A stretch of DNA of 17,282 nt from Methanomassiliicoccaceae archaeon (GCA_016919565.1 JACXTO010000078.1:1-17282); one strand, 5' to 3'; positions 8,053 to 15,139 are shown, counted from the first letter of the stretch. Notes: generated from the sequence alone by a model not told the origin. Program-made: numbers and translations.

Positions 8053-9161
8053 TGGCCGACCGCATCGATGCCAAGCATCTGAAGGACGCTCGCCAGGCCA
8101 TGATGACCTGCACCTATTGCGGCTTCTGCAAGTCCGTCTGCCCGATCTACGAGAAGGTCGGATGGGACTCGTCGGTCGCCAGGGGCCGGATCATCCTCGC
8201 CTACGGGCTGCTGAACAAGGACATTCCCGCCGATGATTCGGTGGTCAAGAACCTCTATCAATGCACAACCTGCAAGGACTGCGAGCGCCGCTGTCCCTCT
8301 GGGATCGAGGTCGTCGATATCGTCGAGAGGGCCCGCCGCGACCTGGTCGCCAACGACAGGATGCTCCCGAAGCACCGGAAGCTGGTGGAGAGCACCCTGA
8401 AACATGGCAACCCATATGGAGAGGAGAAAGGGGTCGCCGCCACCCTCCAGGCCAAGAAGCGTCCCGCCTCCTTGGGCTACTTCGTCGGCTGCACCGCTGC
8501 CTACCGCAACCGTGGGATCGCCGACGCGACCATTTCGATACTCAACAAACTGGGCGAGGACTTCACCGTCGTGGACGAAGCTTGCTGCGGCAGCGTTCTG
8601 CAGCGCATCGGCGTGGACGAGGAAGCGGTGCGGGACATCATGGAGCGGAACGTGAGGTCCGCCGCGGACCTGGGCGTCGAGGAGGTCGTATTCTCATGCG
8701 CCGGTTGCTATCGCATGTTCAAGGAGGAGTACCCGAAGCATGTCGACGTCCCCTTCAAGGTCCGCCACATCTCCGAATTCCTGGCGGAGAGGGACATCAA
8801 GCTCAAGCCTCTTGACAAGAAGATCACCTATCACGATCCGTGCCATCTCGGCCGTCATTGCGGCGTGTACGAGGCTCCGCGAAAATTGCTGGCAAAGATA
8901 CCGGGCGCGGAGTTCAAGGAGATGCAGCACAACCGGGAGACAGCGTTGTGCTGCGGCGGTGGAGGTGGGGTCCGATCGGCCTATCCAGACCTGGCAGAGA
9001 ATGTCGCGGCAAGGAGAGTGGACGAAGCGGCGTTCGCAGACCTGCTTGTCACCACCTGTCCGTTCTGCGTCTCCAACCTTCGGGTCGGCAAGGAGAGAAG
9101 CTCAAGCAAAGTGGAGATCAAGGACCTGGTGGAGCTGATCGAGCCATTGGTCGAGGGCTGA
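8052..9161 (+). CDS. HdrD/GlcF-like iron-sulfur protein with two CCG domains
   Basis: A 369-residue soluble redox protein. Two ferredoxin motifs come first: C20-x2-C23-x2-C26-x3-C30 and C71-x2-C74-x2-C77-x3-C81. Two CCG domains follow: C147, C178-C179, C216-x2-C219, and then C264, C300-C301, C336-x2-C339. This is the layout of heterodisulfide reductase HdrD and of the Fe-S subunits of glycolate, lactate and glycerol-3-phosphate oxidoreductases (GlcF, LutA, GlpC). The usual partners, a flavoprotein or the membrane subunit HdrE, are not here. Placement between larA and folP with 1-base junctions suggests a role linked to 2-hydroxyacid oxidation; that is inference. A methanogen HdrD role cannot be excluded. 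Confidence 0.88.
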   Translation: MADRIDAKHLKDARQAMMTCTYCGFCKSVCPIYEKVGWDSSVARGRIILAYGLLNKDIPADDSVVKNLYQCTTCKDCERRCPSGIEVVDIVERARRDLVANDRMLPKHRKLVESTLKHGNPYGEEKGVAATLQAKKRPASLGYFVGCTAAYRNRGIADATISILNKLGEDFTVVDEACCGSVLQRIGVDEEAVRDIMERNVRSAADLGVEEVVFSCAGCYRMFKEEYPKHVDVPFKVRHISEFLAERDIKLKPLDKKITYHDPCHLGRHCGVYEAPRKLLAKIPGAEFKEMQHNRETALCCGGGGGVRSAYPDLAENVAARRVDEAAFADLLVTTCPFCVSNLRVGKERSSSKVEIKDLVELIEPLVEG

Positions 9162-9162
9162 G

Positions 9163-10311
9163 ATGATAGCGCGCGTCAGGGAGTACCGTACATATCGGGA
9201 GGCGTTGGCCGAGTGGAGGCGCTTCAACATCGTGCCCCCGGTCGAGGACGAGGACGACATGCGTGACCTGGTTTTCGTCTTCTTGGAGGGGCGCGATGCC
9301 GAACAGGTCGGCAGGACCGAGGCCGAGGCGGAAGAGCTGGGAGGCGACGCTTTCCGATGCGATTCCGAGTCATGCGTTCGCTCAATGCTGGTCTTCGAGG
9401 CGGGAGTGCTGCGCGCCCAAGCATGCCCCGTCATCGTTGAGAGTGGAATCGGAGCCGTCAAGAAAGCCCTGCATCACTATCATCGGGCCGAGACCCCTTC
9501 GATAAAGTGGAACCGGGGAAGGCTGGATTTCGACAGGACCCTTGTCATGGGAGTGCTGAACCTGACCCCTGACTCGTTCTCCGACGGGGGGAGGTTCCTA
9601 GGGGACAAGGCGATGCAGAGGGCAATGCAGATGATCGATGAAGGCGCGGACATCATCGACATCGGAGGGGAATCGACCCGTCCAGGAGCGGAGGAGATCA
9701 CGCCGGAGGCGGAATCGGCGAGGATCATGCCATTGATCCGCGAGCTGGTGCCCTCGACCGACGCGCTAATATCGGTGGACACGCGCCACTGGCAGGTGGC
9801 CAAGGAAGCCCTGGCCTCCGGAGCGGATATCATCAATGACGTCAGCGGCCTGCGCGAGCCGAAGATGGCCGAGCTTGCCGCCGAGACCGGAGCGCCGGTC
9901 ATAATGATGCATATGATGGGAGACCCGAAGACGATGCAGGATTCGCCTCGCTACGAGGATGTTGTCGGCGACATATCCCTGTTCTTCCAGGAGCGGTTGG
10001 AGGCGTCCGGGTCGGTCGGGGTGAAAAGGGACAGAGTGATATTGGACCCGGGATTGGGGTTCGGCAAGACGGCCGAGCACAACCTCCAGATAATTGGCAG
10101 GCTGCGGGAGTTCCGGAGCCTTGGACTGCCGATGCTCGTCGGCGCCTCCCGCAAGAGCTTCGTCGGCAAGATTTCAGGTGCTGACGGGCGGACCGAAGGC
10201 AGTCTGGCAGCGGCTTCTGCCGCCATACTGAACGGCGCCAACATCGTGCGGGTGCACGACGTCAAGGAGACGGTCAGCGTCGTTCGCATGATCGATGGCA
10301 TCCGCGGCTGA
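9163..10311 (+). CDS. folP: Dihydropteroate synthase, long form
   Basis: DHPS joins p-aminobenzoate to a pterin pyrophosphate in folate synthesis. The catalytic TIM barrel fills residues about 124-382 and looks intact: MGVLNLTPDSFSDGG (129-143), DIGGESTRPGAEE (166-178), SVDTRHW (204-210), INDVSGL (224-230), MHMMGDPKTMQ (249-259), DPGLGFGKT (295-303), GASRKSF (327-333) and RVHD (363-366). Before it are about 120 extra residues including EELGGDAFRC. From memory, long clostridial FolP proteins carry a similar N-terminal part. The gene starts 1 base after the Fe-S gene stop. A classical FolP suggests folate rather than tetrahydromethanopterin, which methanogens build from a different aryl precursor; that is inference. 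Confidence 0.92.
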   Translation: MIARVREYRTYREALAEWRRFNIVPPVEDEDDMRDLVFVFLEGRDAEQVGRTEAEAEELGGDAFRCDSESCVRSMLVFEAGVLRAQACPVIVESGIGAVKKALHHYHRAETPSIKWNRGRLDFDRTLVMGVLNLTPDSFSDGGRFLGDKAMQRAMQMIDEGADIIDIGGESTRPGAEEITPEAESARIMPLIRELVPSTDALISVDTRHWQVAKEALASGADIINDVSGLREPKMAELAAETGAPVIMMHMMGDPKTMQDSPRYEDVVGDISLFFQERLEASGSVGVKRDRVILDPGLGFGKTAEHNLQIIGRLREFRSLGLPMLVGASRKSFVGKISGADGRTEGSLAAASAAILNGANIVRVHDVKETVSVVRMIDGIRG

Positions 10312-10321
10312 ATTTGCGAGC

Positions 10322-10531
10322 TCAGACCATGAAGACGGAGAACGCTCCTATCACTATCACCAGCACGATCACCACGATCATGAAGATGTTGTTGCGCCGC
10401 TTGCTCTTGTTCAAAGCCCGGTTAAACTCGTCCTCGCAGCTCTCGGAGCAGAACTTCTGGTCCGCTGGCACTGCCGCATCGCACGTGGCGCAATGAGAAT
10501 GGTCCGGGAGCTGCTCTGGCATGACGCCCAT
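10322..10531 (-). CDS. Zinc-ribbon/single-TM miniprotein (DUF2116-like)
   Basis: A 69-residue protein. The N-terminus carries a treble-clef-like zinc ribbon, C14-x2-C17 and C28-x3-C32, followed by a basic stretch (NKSKRR, about 41-46) and one membrane helix at about 49-67 that reaches the C-terminus. This layout is that of small archaeal DUF2116 proteins of unknown function. The basic stretch suggests that the ribbon faces the cytoplasm. It lies 30 bases after bioY on the same strand but has its own TATA-like box. ATG 10522 (MPEQ) is a possible alternative start. It ends 10 bases from folP, convergently. Confidence 0.75.
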   Translation of the reverse strand: MGVMPEQLPDHSHCATCDAAVPADQKFCSESCEDEFNRALNKSKRRNNIFMIVVIVLVIVIGAFSVFMV

Positions 10532-10550
10532 TGGTAAGCGATTGCCCCCA

Positions 10551-10558
10551 TTTAATTC
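10551..10558 (-). promoter_or_regulatory. Possible TATA box of the zinc-ribbon gene
   Basis: The minus strand reads GAATTAAA in the bioY-to-zinc-ribbon gap, about 24 bases before ATG 10531. It suggests separate or additional transcription of the small gene. Confidence 0.35.
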
Positions 10559-10561
10559 TGA

Positions 10562-11152
10562 CTAGGGGGTCCGATGGGGCGTTATCAGATAGGCAGCCGA
10601 AGCGGCCGTTAGGACCTTGATAGCGTCCAACACAACGAACGGCAGCGCTCCCAGCAGGAGCGCCTGAAGCAGTTCGATGTGCAGCAGGAACGATAGCCAG
10701 ATCGATCCGGAGATCAGGATGATGGCTGCTCCGGCGCTCATCACCAGGGTGATCCTGGATATGCTCCAAGATTCGCTGCGGTGCGCGAGCTCCCCGATCA
10801 CCGCTGCCGCGATCACGAAGCCCAGGAGGTACCCGGCCGTTGCGCCTGACAGCGCCGCCAGGCCGATCTGCCCGCTGAACCAGCCGAAGCTCGCCCCCAG
10901 TCCCAGGTACATGCCGACGCTCAGCGTCCCGTACCGGCCGAGTACGAATCCCACCAGCAGGACGACCAGCACCTGGCCCGTGAATGGGACGGGGGTGAAG
11001 GGCAGGTACAGCCGGACCTGCGCCGCCAATGCCATGAGGACGGCGAACAGGAGGCAGGCGACCAGCTTGCTTGCCAAGCTCGCCTCTTCCCTCCAATGGA
11101 AAAGCCTGTCGACGGCGAAGCCACGGTAGCTCTCGAAGGCGGTGATCGACAT
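10562..11152 (-). CDS. bioY: BioY biotin transporter S component
   Basis: A 196-residue, six-helix membrane protein that captures biotin, alone or with an ECF energy-coupling module. Hallmarks seen: YLPFTPVPFTGQ (about 49-60), FSGQIGLAALSGATAGYLLGF (about 92-112) and GALPFVVLDAIKV (about 168-180). The first ~25 residues form a polar N-terminal tail. No EcfA or EcfT genes are nearby. The ATG at 11152 lies just downstream of the start expected from a TATA box at 11178-11184, so the leader is very short. A perfect palindrome overlaps the upstream edge of that box and may be a control site. Divergent from an unknown gene. Confidence 0.9.
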   Translation of the reverse strand: MSITAFESYRGFAVDRLFHWREEASLASKLVACLLFAVLMALAAQVRLYLPFTPVPFTGQVLVVLLVGFVLGRYGTLSVGMYLGLGASFGWFSGQIGLAALSGATAGYLLGFVIAAAVIGELAHRSESWSISRITLVMSAGAAIILISGSIWLSFLLHIELLQALLLGALPFVVLDAIKVLTAASAAYLITPHRTP

Positions 11153-11177
11153 CGAAAAGGTGGAATGCGGCGCACCC

Positions 11178-11184
11178 TGATAAA
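11178..11184 (-). promoter_or_regulatory. TATA box of bioY
   Basis: The minus strand reads GGTTTATCA across this stretch; the core TTTATCA is centred about 29 bases before the bioY ATG. It mirrors the box of the divergent gene. Confidence 0.5.
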
Positions 11185-11196
11185 CCTTGTCAAGGT
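11184..11196. repeat. Perfect 13-base palindrome in the bioY divergent promoter
   Basis: ACCTTG-T-CAAGGT is a perfect inverted repeat with a single central base. It abuts the bioY TATA box on its upstream side, where the TFB recognition element should be. This is a reasonable place for a repressor or activator to bind. It is not the canonical BirA operator. The regulator is unknown. Confidence 0.5.
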
Positions 11197-11211
11197 GACG
11201 TCCACCACAGG

Positions 11212-11219
11212 TTTATGTA
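11212..11219 (+). promoter_or_regulatory. TATA box of the 140-residue unknown gene
   Basis: TTTATGTA is centred about 27 bases before ATG 11243, which fits a leaderless mRNA. It fixes the start of a gene whose frame is open much further upstream into bioY. Confidence 0.55.
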
Positions 11220-11242
11220 TCCGTTGGGGAACTCTACCCACC

Positions 11243-11665
11243 ATGTGGAAGGTATTCGGGGTCGAAGGGACCGTCCCAGCCTTTTCCGAGATATGGAAGA
11301 TGAGGCTGATAGAGCTCTCAAAGCGAAAGAAGGAGCGAGAGAGATTCCTCAAGATGATGGAGGAATCGGAAGTCCGCTACCTCCTCGATGCCATCAGAGA
11401 GGTCAACGTGTTCATGGTTTACCTCCCCAAGAAGTACGGCCGTGAGGACCTGCTTTTCCTGAAGGACTTCGTGGTGAAGGTCACCAAAGCTGCGAAGATG
11501 CCCGTGCTGGAATTCAATGGCGTGGCCCAGGCGAATGCGGTGATCATCACTTCCGCGGAGGACGAGAACGATTACGCCTGGCGCAGGCAGAACCGCACCA
11601 ATTGGCTCGAGGCCGAGGAGAAGCGCCTGAAATCGAAGGAAGACGGGGAAACCCAGGACTTCTGA
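11243..11665 (+). CDS. Hypothetical protein, 140 residues
   Basis: I do not recognise a family. The start at ATG 11243 is set by the TATA box 27 bases upstream; codons further upstream would overlap bioY. The protein is soluble, with no cysteine, signal peptide or membrane helix. It has a strongly charged helical region at about 18-48 (LIELSKRKKERERF), a hydrophobic core that looks alpha/beta (VNVFMVYLPKKYG, then VLEFNGVAQANAVIITSAEDE, about 54-105), and a very charged C-terminal tail rich in K, E, R and D. Base composition is like the neighbours. It is divergent from bioY across a symmetric promoter and is followed 55 bases later by the S51 peptidase. Confidence 0.65.
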   Translation: MWKVFGVEGTVPAFSEIWKMRLIELSKRKKERERFLKMMEESEVRYLLDAIREVNVFMVYLPKKYGREDLLFLKDFVVKVTKAAKMPVLEFNGVAQANAVIITSAEDENDYAWRRQNRTNWLEAEEKRLKSKEDGETQDF

Positions 11666-11720
11666 GCTCAATACTTGGAACCGAACATTTTTCAGCGGTT
11701 CGTCGCTAGCGGTAATAGGT

Positions 11721-12341
11721 ATGCTCAAGCTCTACCTGCTCGGGGGAGAGGACATCGAGAGGCGCGACTCGCGCAGCCTGAACGAGCAGGCTTTCCGCGA
11801 TGTGGGCGGATCTCCGTCGGTCGCGATCTTTCCTTGGGCGTCGAAGGGTAGGGAGGAGAAGCAGCGCCGACTCATGGTCACATACTTCAAGGAGCTGGGC
11901 GCGAGGACGGTCCGGTTCGTGGAGCGCTCCCTGCCATTCACCGAGATGGTTTCGATCGCCGAGAGCTCGGACGTGATCTACCTGCCTGGCGGCGACACGA
12001 GGATGCTCATCGAATCCCTGCGGGATTCCGGGTCGTTGCACTTGCTGCGCTTGCACGACAACGTCATCATCGGCAATTCGGCCGGAGCGCTGGCCCTCTG
12101 CGGCGAGTATGTCACGACTGCCAAGAACGGGAGCGATGAGCTGGTCATCGAGAAGGGGCTGGGGCTCAGTGATTTCGTAGTGAGCGTGCATTACCGATCA
12201 TCGCAGGACGCCCAGTTGGAAATGCTGTCCAGGGACCGGAGCATCTTCGCCATCCCCGACGGCGCCGCGATCCGCGCCGACTGCTGCTCCCTAAGTCTTC
12301 TCGGAAACGTCGAGCTTTTCACAGATGGAAAGAAACTGTGA
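11721..12341 (+). CDS. Peptidase S51 family protein (dipeptidase E-like)
   Basis: A 206-residue protein of the class I glutamine amidotransferase-like fold used by S51 serine peptidases (aspartyl dipeptidase PepE, cyanophycinase). Seen: YLPGGDT (87-93), the nucleophile elbow GNSAGA with S120, and SVHY with H157. S120 and H157 coincide with the catalytic numbering I recall for Salmonella PepE. The third PepE residue, D135, is Lys here; D139 or E140 could substitute. Members cleave Asp-X dipeptides or related substrates; specificity is not predictable. No signal peptide, so probably cytosolic. Convergent with the Vps62-like gene, 38 bases away. Confidence 0.85.
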   Translation: MLKLYLLGGEDIERRDSRSLNEQAFRDVGGSPSVAIFPWASKGREEKQRRLMVTYFKELGARTVRFVERSLPFTEMVSIAESSDVIYLPGGDTRMLIESLRDSGSLHLLRLHDNVIIGNSAGALALCGEYVTTAKNGSDELVIEKGLGLSDFVVSVHYRSSQDAQLEMLSRDRSIFAIPDGAAIRADCCSLSLLGNVELFTDGKKL

Positions 12342-12379
12342 GCCTGGACGTTCCAAATCGACCAGGCTTGAACGATTTT

Positions 12380-14164
12380 CTAAGGCTGCCTTTGCTGCCA
12401 TTCCTGCGGCGGTTGCTGCTGCGGCATCGGCGCGGTGGCCGGCAGTTTTCCGGTGTCCTTGCTCATGAATTGCATCATGGCCCCGACGATCAGGAGAGCT
12501 CCGGCAATCACCAACAGGTAAGCTCCGATGCCGATCCCCCAGACCATTTGGGCTGACCCATAACCTGGGAAATCCAGATACATGTCCCCGCCGAGCGGAT
12601 GCTTCGAGAGGATATCGGTCATCACGGCCACCTCTGGTGAATCTGATACATGGCTCGCCGTCGGAATGTACTGCATCAGCGAGCCAATATTGGCGATGAA
12701 GACAACCGCGAGTATGAGCGGCAAGAGCAGCGCTATCCCTCGGAACAGGAACTTGCGGCCGGCCCGCCATTTCGTCGCTCCAATGGTCGCGAACACGAAA
12801 ATGACCAGGCTGGTGACCACTATGAAACCGAACGGTATCGCCAGCGAACCGATCTGCACCATTCCTCCCCTGGGATCGAGCGCATTCACCTGGATGCCAC
12901 TCGAGCCGTCAACGGTCACCAGGTCGATCCAGCCGCCGGTGTCGAAATCCCCGTATTGAGCGTTCAGCTCGGCATGGTAATAAGGGAAGAACGCGGCGAC
13001 CAGGCCGATGATCACTCCGGCTATCGCCAGGAAATTGCCGATCACCTTCCATTTATCCCCTTTGAACTCGAAAAGGCGCGCGAAAGGCGGTCGGAGCTGA
13101 TTCCTTTGGATGCGCCTGATGATGCGATACCCCAGGAAGATGACCGGTATGAGGATGATCCCCAGATAGATGAGGACGAAGTAATAGATCGGCCATTCCA
13201 CCGTCAAGAAGTCCTGGCTTACCAAATTCAGGTTGTTGCCCCAACTGAGACCGGCCCACATCTCCCCTTCCGTCCTGAATCCTGGCCCCGGAGGTCCGCG
13301 GCGTCCCATGAAGCCGTCCGCAACATTACCGTAATCCCCCCAGAAACCACCGAAGTTTATCCAGCCCTGTCCAGGCATCGGGGCTGTCTTCTCTCCCAAC
13401 ATCACGATCTTGTAGCGGGTATCATCGGGGCTCAGGACCTTGCCGTTGTCACCGACGGAATCCCGGGCGAACTCCAAAGTCCCTTGGTAATAGCGAACGT
13501 AATTGGCGTGACTGCCCCTGGCAACGAACACTTTCAGATGGTCGCCTTCCTTCTCGGCCATTGACCAAGTGATCTGCTGCCCATAGTTATGCTGGCTGTA
13601 GGATGCCTTCACCGGCGTCATGGTGTCCGGGTCCACGATCACCTGCATCATCTCCCAGTCACCCTCGTGATTATTGAACTTGCCCTGGTTGAAGACGTAG
13701 AAGAACCAATACTGGATGGCGATGTTGGTGCCGTCGTCCGTCACGTGGCAGTACGTGGTGTAGTTCAGAGTGCTCTCATCGGCCCGGTAGCGGTCGGTGA
13801 TATTGCTGTCGCGTATCGTGCCGAGGGTGTTGTCCAGGTAGTAATTGGAACCGGGGATGGTGTAAGGTATCAGCTGGTCCGGCGTCAAAGGCGCCGGGAT
13901 GACCACCGCCGTCACATTCGAGCCGAGGCTCTGGTTGAGGTTGCAGAACTGGAGGTAGTACTCGATGTTCACCGGGTAGAGCTTCTCCTCCTTCTCGAAG
14001 ATCAATATCGGCTTGAAGCGTTCCGCCAATTGCTGCGCTGTCTCGTCGGCGATCATCAATGACGGTTCCGCTTTCACCACTGGTACGGATAGAAGCAGTG
14101 CAGAACTGACCAGCAGGAATCCGAACAGGATCGGCATCAAGGCTCTTCTCGACCTTAGGCTCAA
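12380..14164 (-). CDS. Vps62-like domain membrane protein
   Basis: About 594 residues. Layout: a signal-like hydrophobic segment ending VVKAEP, an outside region of about 290 residues, one membrane helix, a short basic loop (YRIIRRIQRNQ), further helices with another outside loop, and a Pro/Gln-rich C-terminal tail (MPQQQPPQEW). The outside region has LAERFKPILIFEKEEKLYPV, FNNHEGDWEMMQVIVD and ARGSHANY, which match the Vps62/DUF946-type domain. The function of that domain is unknown to me. The start is uncertain: TTG 14164 gives a normal signal peptide with an RSRR N-region; ATG 14137 and ATG 14224 are alternatives. A TATA-like CATTAATG on minus (14194-14201) disfavours 14224. Confidence 0.72.
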   Translation of the reverse strand: MSLRSRRALMPILFGFLLVSSALLLSVPVVKAEPSLMIADETAQQLAERFKPILIFEKEEKLYPVNIEYYLQFCNLNQSLGSNVTAVVIPAPLTPDQLIPYTIPGSNYYLDNTLGTIRDSNITDRYRADESTLNYTTYCHVTDDGTNIAIQYWFFYVFNQGKFNNHEGDWEMMQVIVDPDTMTPVKASYSQHNYGQQITWSMAEKEGDHLKVFVARGSHANYVRYYQGTLEFARDSVGDNGKVLSPDDTRYKIVMLGEKTAPMPGQGWINFGGFWGDYGNVADGFMGRRGPPGPGFRTEGEMWAGLSWGNNLNLVSQDFLTVEWPIYYFVLIYLGIILIPVIFLGYRIIRRIQRNQLRPPFARLFEFKGDKWKVIGNFLAIAGVIIGLVAAFFPYYHAELNAQYGDFDTGGWIDLVTVDGSSGIQVNALDPRGGMVQIGSLAIPFGFIVVTSLVIFVFATIGATKWRAGRKFLFRGIALLLPLILAVVFIANIGSLMQYIPTASHVSDSPEVAVMTDILSKHPLGGDMYLDFPGYGSAQMVWGIGIGAYLLVIAGALLIVGAMMQFMSKDTGKLPATAPMPQQQPPQEWQQRQP

Positions 14165-14238
14165 CAGAATCCCCCTGGTGTATGCATTTGCAGCATTAAT
14201 GAAGCTTAGCAGGCAGCATGGCACCGAAGCGACCGAGC

Positions 14239-14943
14239 CTAATCGCCTTTCAGGATGCTTCCGTCCGTGCCGATCGTCACGGTGACAACTGGCAGGTCCT
14301 TCTTCGACCGTTCAAGCGCCTTCCGCACGATCGCGCTCAGGCCGGAACAGCAGGGCACCTCCATCCTGACCACGGTGATATCCTTGATCTCGTTGACGAT
14401 CATTATCTCAGCCAGCTTCTCGATCGCCGCCTCGACATCGTCCAGCTTCGGGCAGGCGATTAGGGCGATCTTCCCTTTGATGAAATCCGCATGCATGTTC
14501 GCGTAGGCGAATGCCGTGCAATCGGCAGCCAGGAGCAAATGGGCGCCCTTGAAGTACGGTGCATTCGGGTGAGCCAGGCGCAATTGCACCGGCCAGTTGG
14601 ACAGCTGAGCCGTCTGCCTTCCTCCTTCGCCCTCGACCTTGGGCACGGGTATCTTCCGAGCGAACGATGAGGGGCAGGCTAACTTGATCTCATCTCCCGA
14701 ACGAGCGGCTAGGTGCTCCTCGACCGCTTTCGAATCAAAGGCATCGGCCTTCCGCTCGATAATGCGCAAAGCTCCGGTCGGGCATTCCCCCAGGCAAGCG
14801 CCCAGGCCATCGCAGAACGACTCGCTGATCACTTTTGCCTTCCCGTTCCGGATCTCGATCGCACCCTCGGCGCATGCGGTCACGCACTGTCCGCATCCAT
14901 TGCACAACGCCTCATCGATGTCTATGATCTTCCTGGTGACCAC
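14239..14943 (-). CDS. Ferredoxin-domain protein with Cys-rich C-terminal region
   Basis: A 234-residue protein. A normal [4Fe-4S] motif is C14-x2-C17-x2-C20-x3-C24. The second motif, CDGLGACLGEC, has Leu in place of the second Cys, so it may hold a [3Fe-4S] or otherwise ligated cluster. The remaining ~160 residues hold more cysteines: KLACPSS (C90), AADCTAFAYANMHADF (C142), IACPKLDD (C164) and VPCCSGL (C198-C199). I recall this architecture as a conserved anaerobe and methanogen family of unknown function. The frame is open to 15006, but a TATA-like element at 14981-14990 lies inside that stretch; GTG 14943 with GGGGG upstream is the likely start. Probably an electron-transfer or sensing protein. 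Confidence 0.8.
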   Translation of the reverse strand: MVTRKIIDIDEALCNGCGQCVTACAEGAIEIRNGKAKVISESFCDGLGACLGECPTGALRIIERKADAFDSKAVEEHLAARSGDEIKLACPSSFARKIPVPKVEGEGGRQTAQLSNWPVQLRLAHPNAPYFKGAHLLLAADCTAFAYANMHADFIKGKIALIACPKLDDVEAAIEKLAEIMIVNEIKDITVVRMEVPCCSGLSAIVRKALERSKKDLPVVTVTIGTDGSILKGD

Positions 14944-14980
14944 GTGACTGCCCCCGTATCGTTCCCTACTGATGCGCTTC

Positions 14981-14990
14981 CTATTAAAAA
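14981..14990 (-). promoter_or_regulatory. TATA box of the ferredoxin-like gene
   Basis: The minus strand reads TTTTTAATAG. A transcription start about 26 bases downstream would fall near 14959, leaving a leader of about 16 bases with GGGGG before GTG 14943. Upstream in-frame ATG 15006 would not be transcribed. Confidence 0.5.
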
Positions 14991-15094
14991 GGAGAGAAGG
15001 ATGCATCGTGAAATTCAGGCTGATGAGAGCGATCGTCCGGCGAATTGACCGATTTTTCTTGACCCTATGGCTCTAATGATCCGAGCTCATAATC

Positions 15095-15102
15095 ATTTAA
15101 TA
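15095..15102 (+). promoter_or_regulatory. TATA box of the rhodanese gene
   Basis: ATTTAATA predicts transcription from about 15125, a short leader of about 15 bases that includes the ribosome-binding site. Confidence 0.45.
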
Positions 15103-15123
15103 GCCGTTGCTCAGCTAGTTCAA

Positions 15124-15130
15124 AGAGGAG
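15124..15130 (+). promoter_or_regulatory. Ribosome-binding site for the rhodanese TTG start
   Basis: AGAGGAG lies 9 bases before TTG 15140. It supports use of this rare start codon, since no nearby ATG or GTG fits. Confidence 0.5.
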
Positions 15131-15139
15131 TGTTAACGA

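Noticed and set aside
11180..11216. Canonical BirA biotin operator
   Set aside because: The half-sites AAACC and GGTTT resemble it, but the 23-base spacer is longer than the roughly 14-16 bases I recall, and both arms are better explained as the two TATA boxes.
12650..13564. 304-codon frame opposite the Vps62-like gene
   Set aside because: No domain or start signal; composition rich in Arg, Glu and His is typical of an antisense frame.
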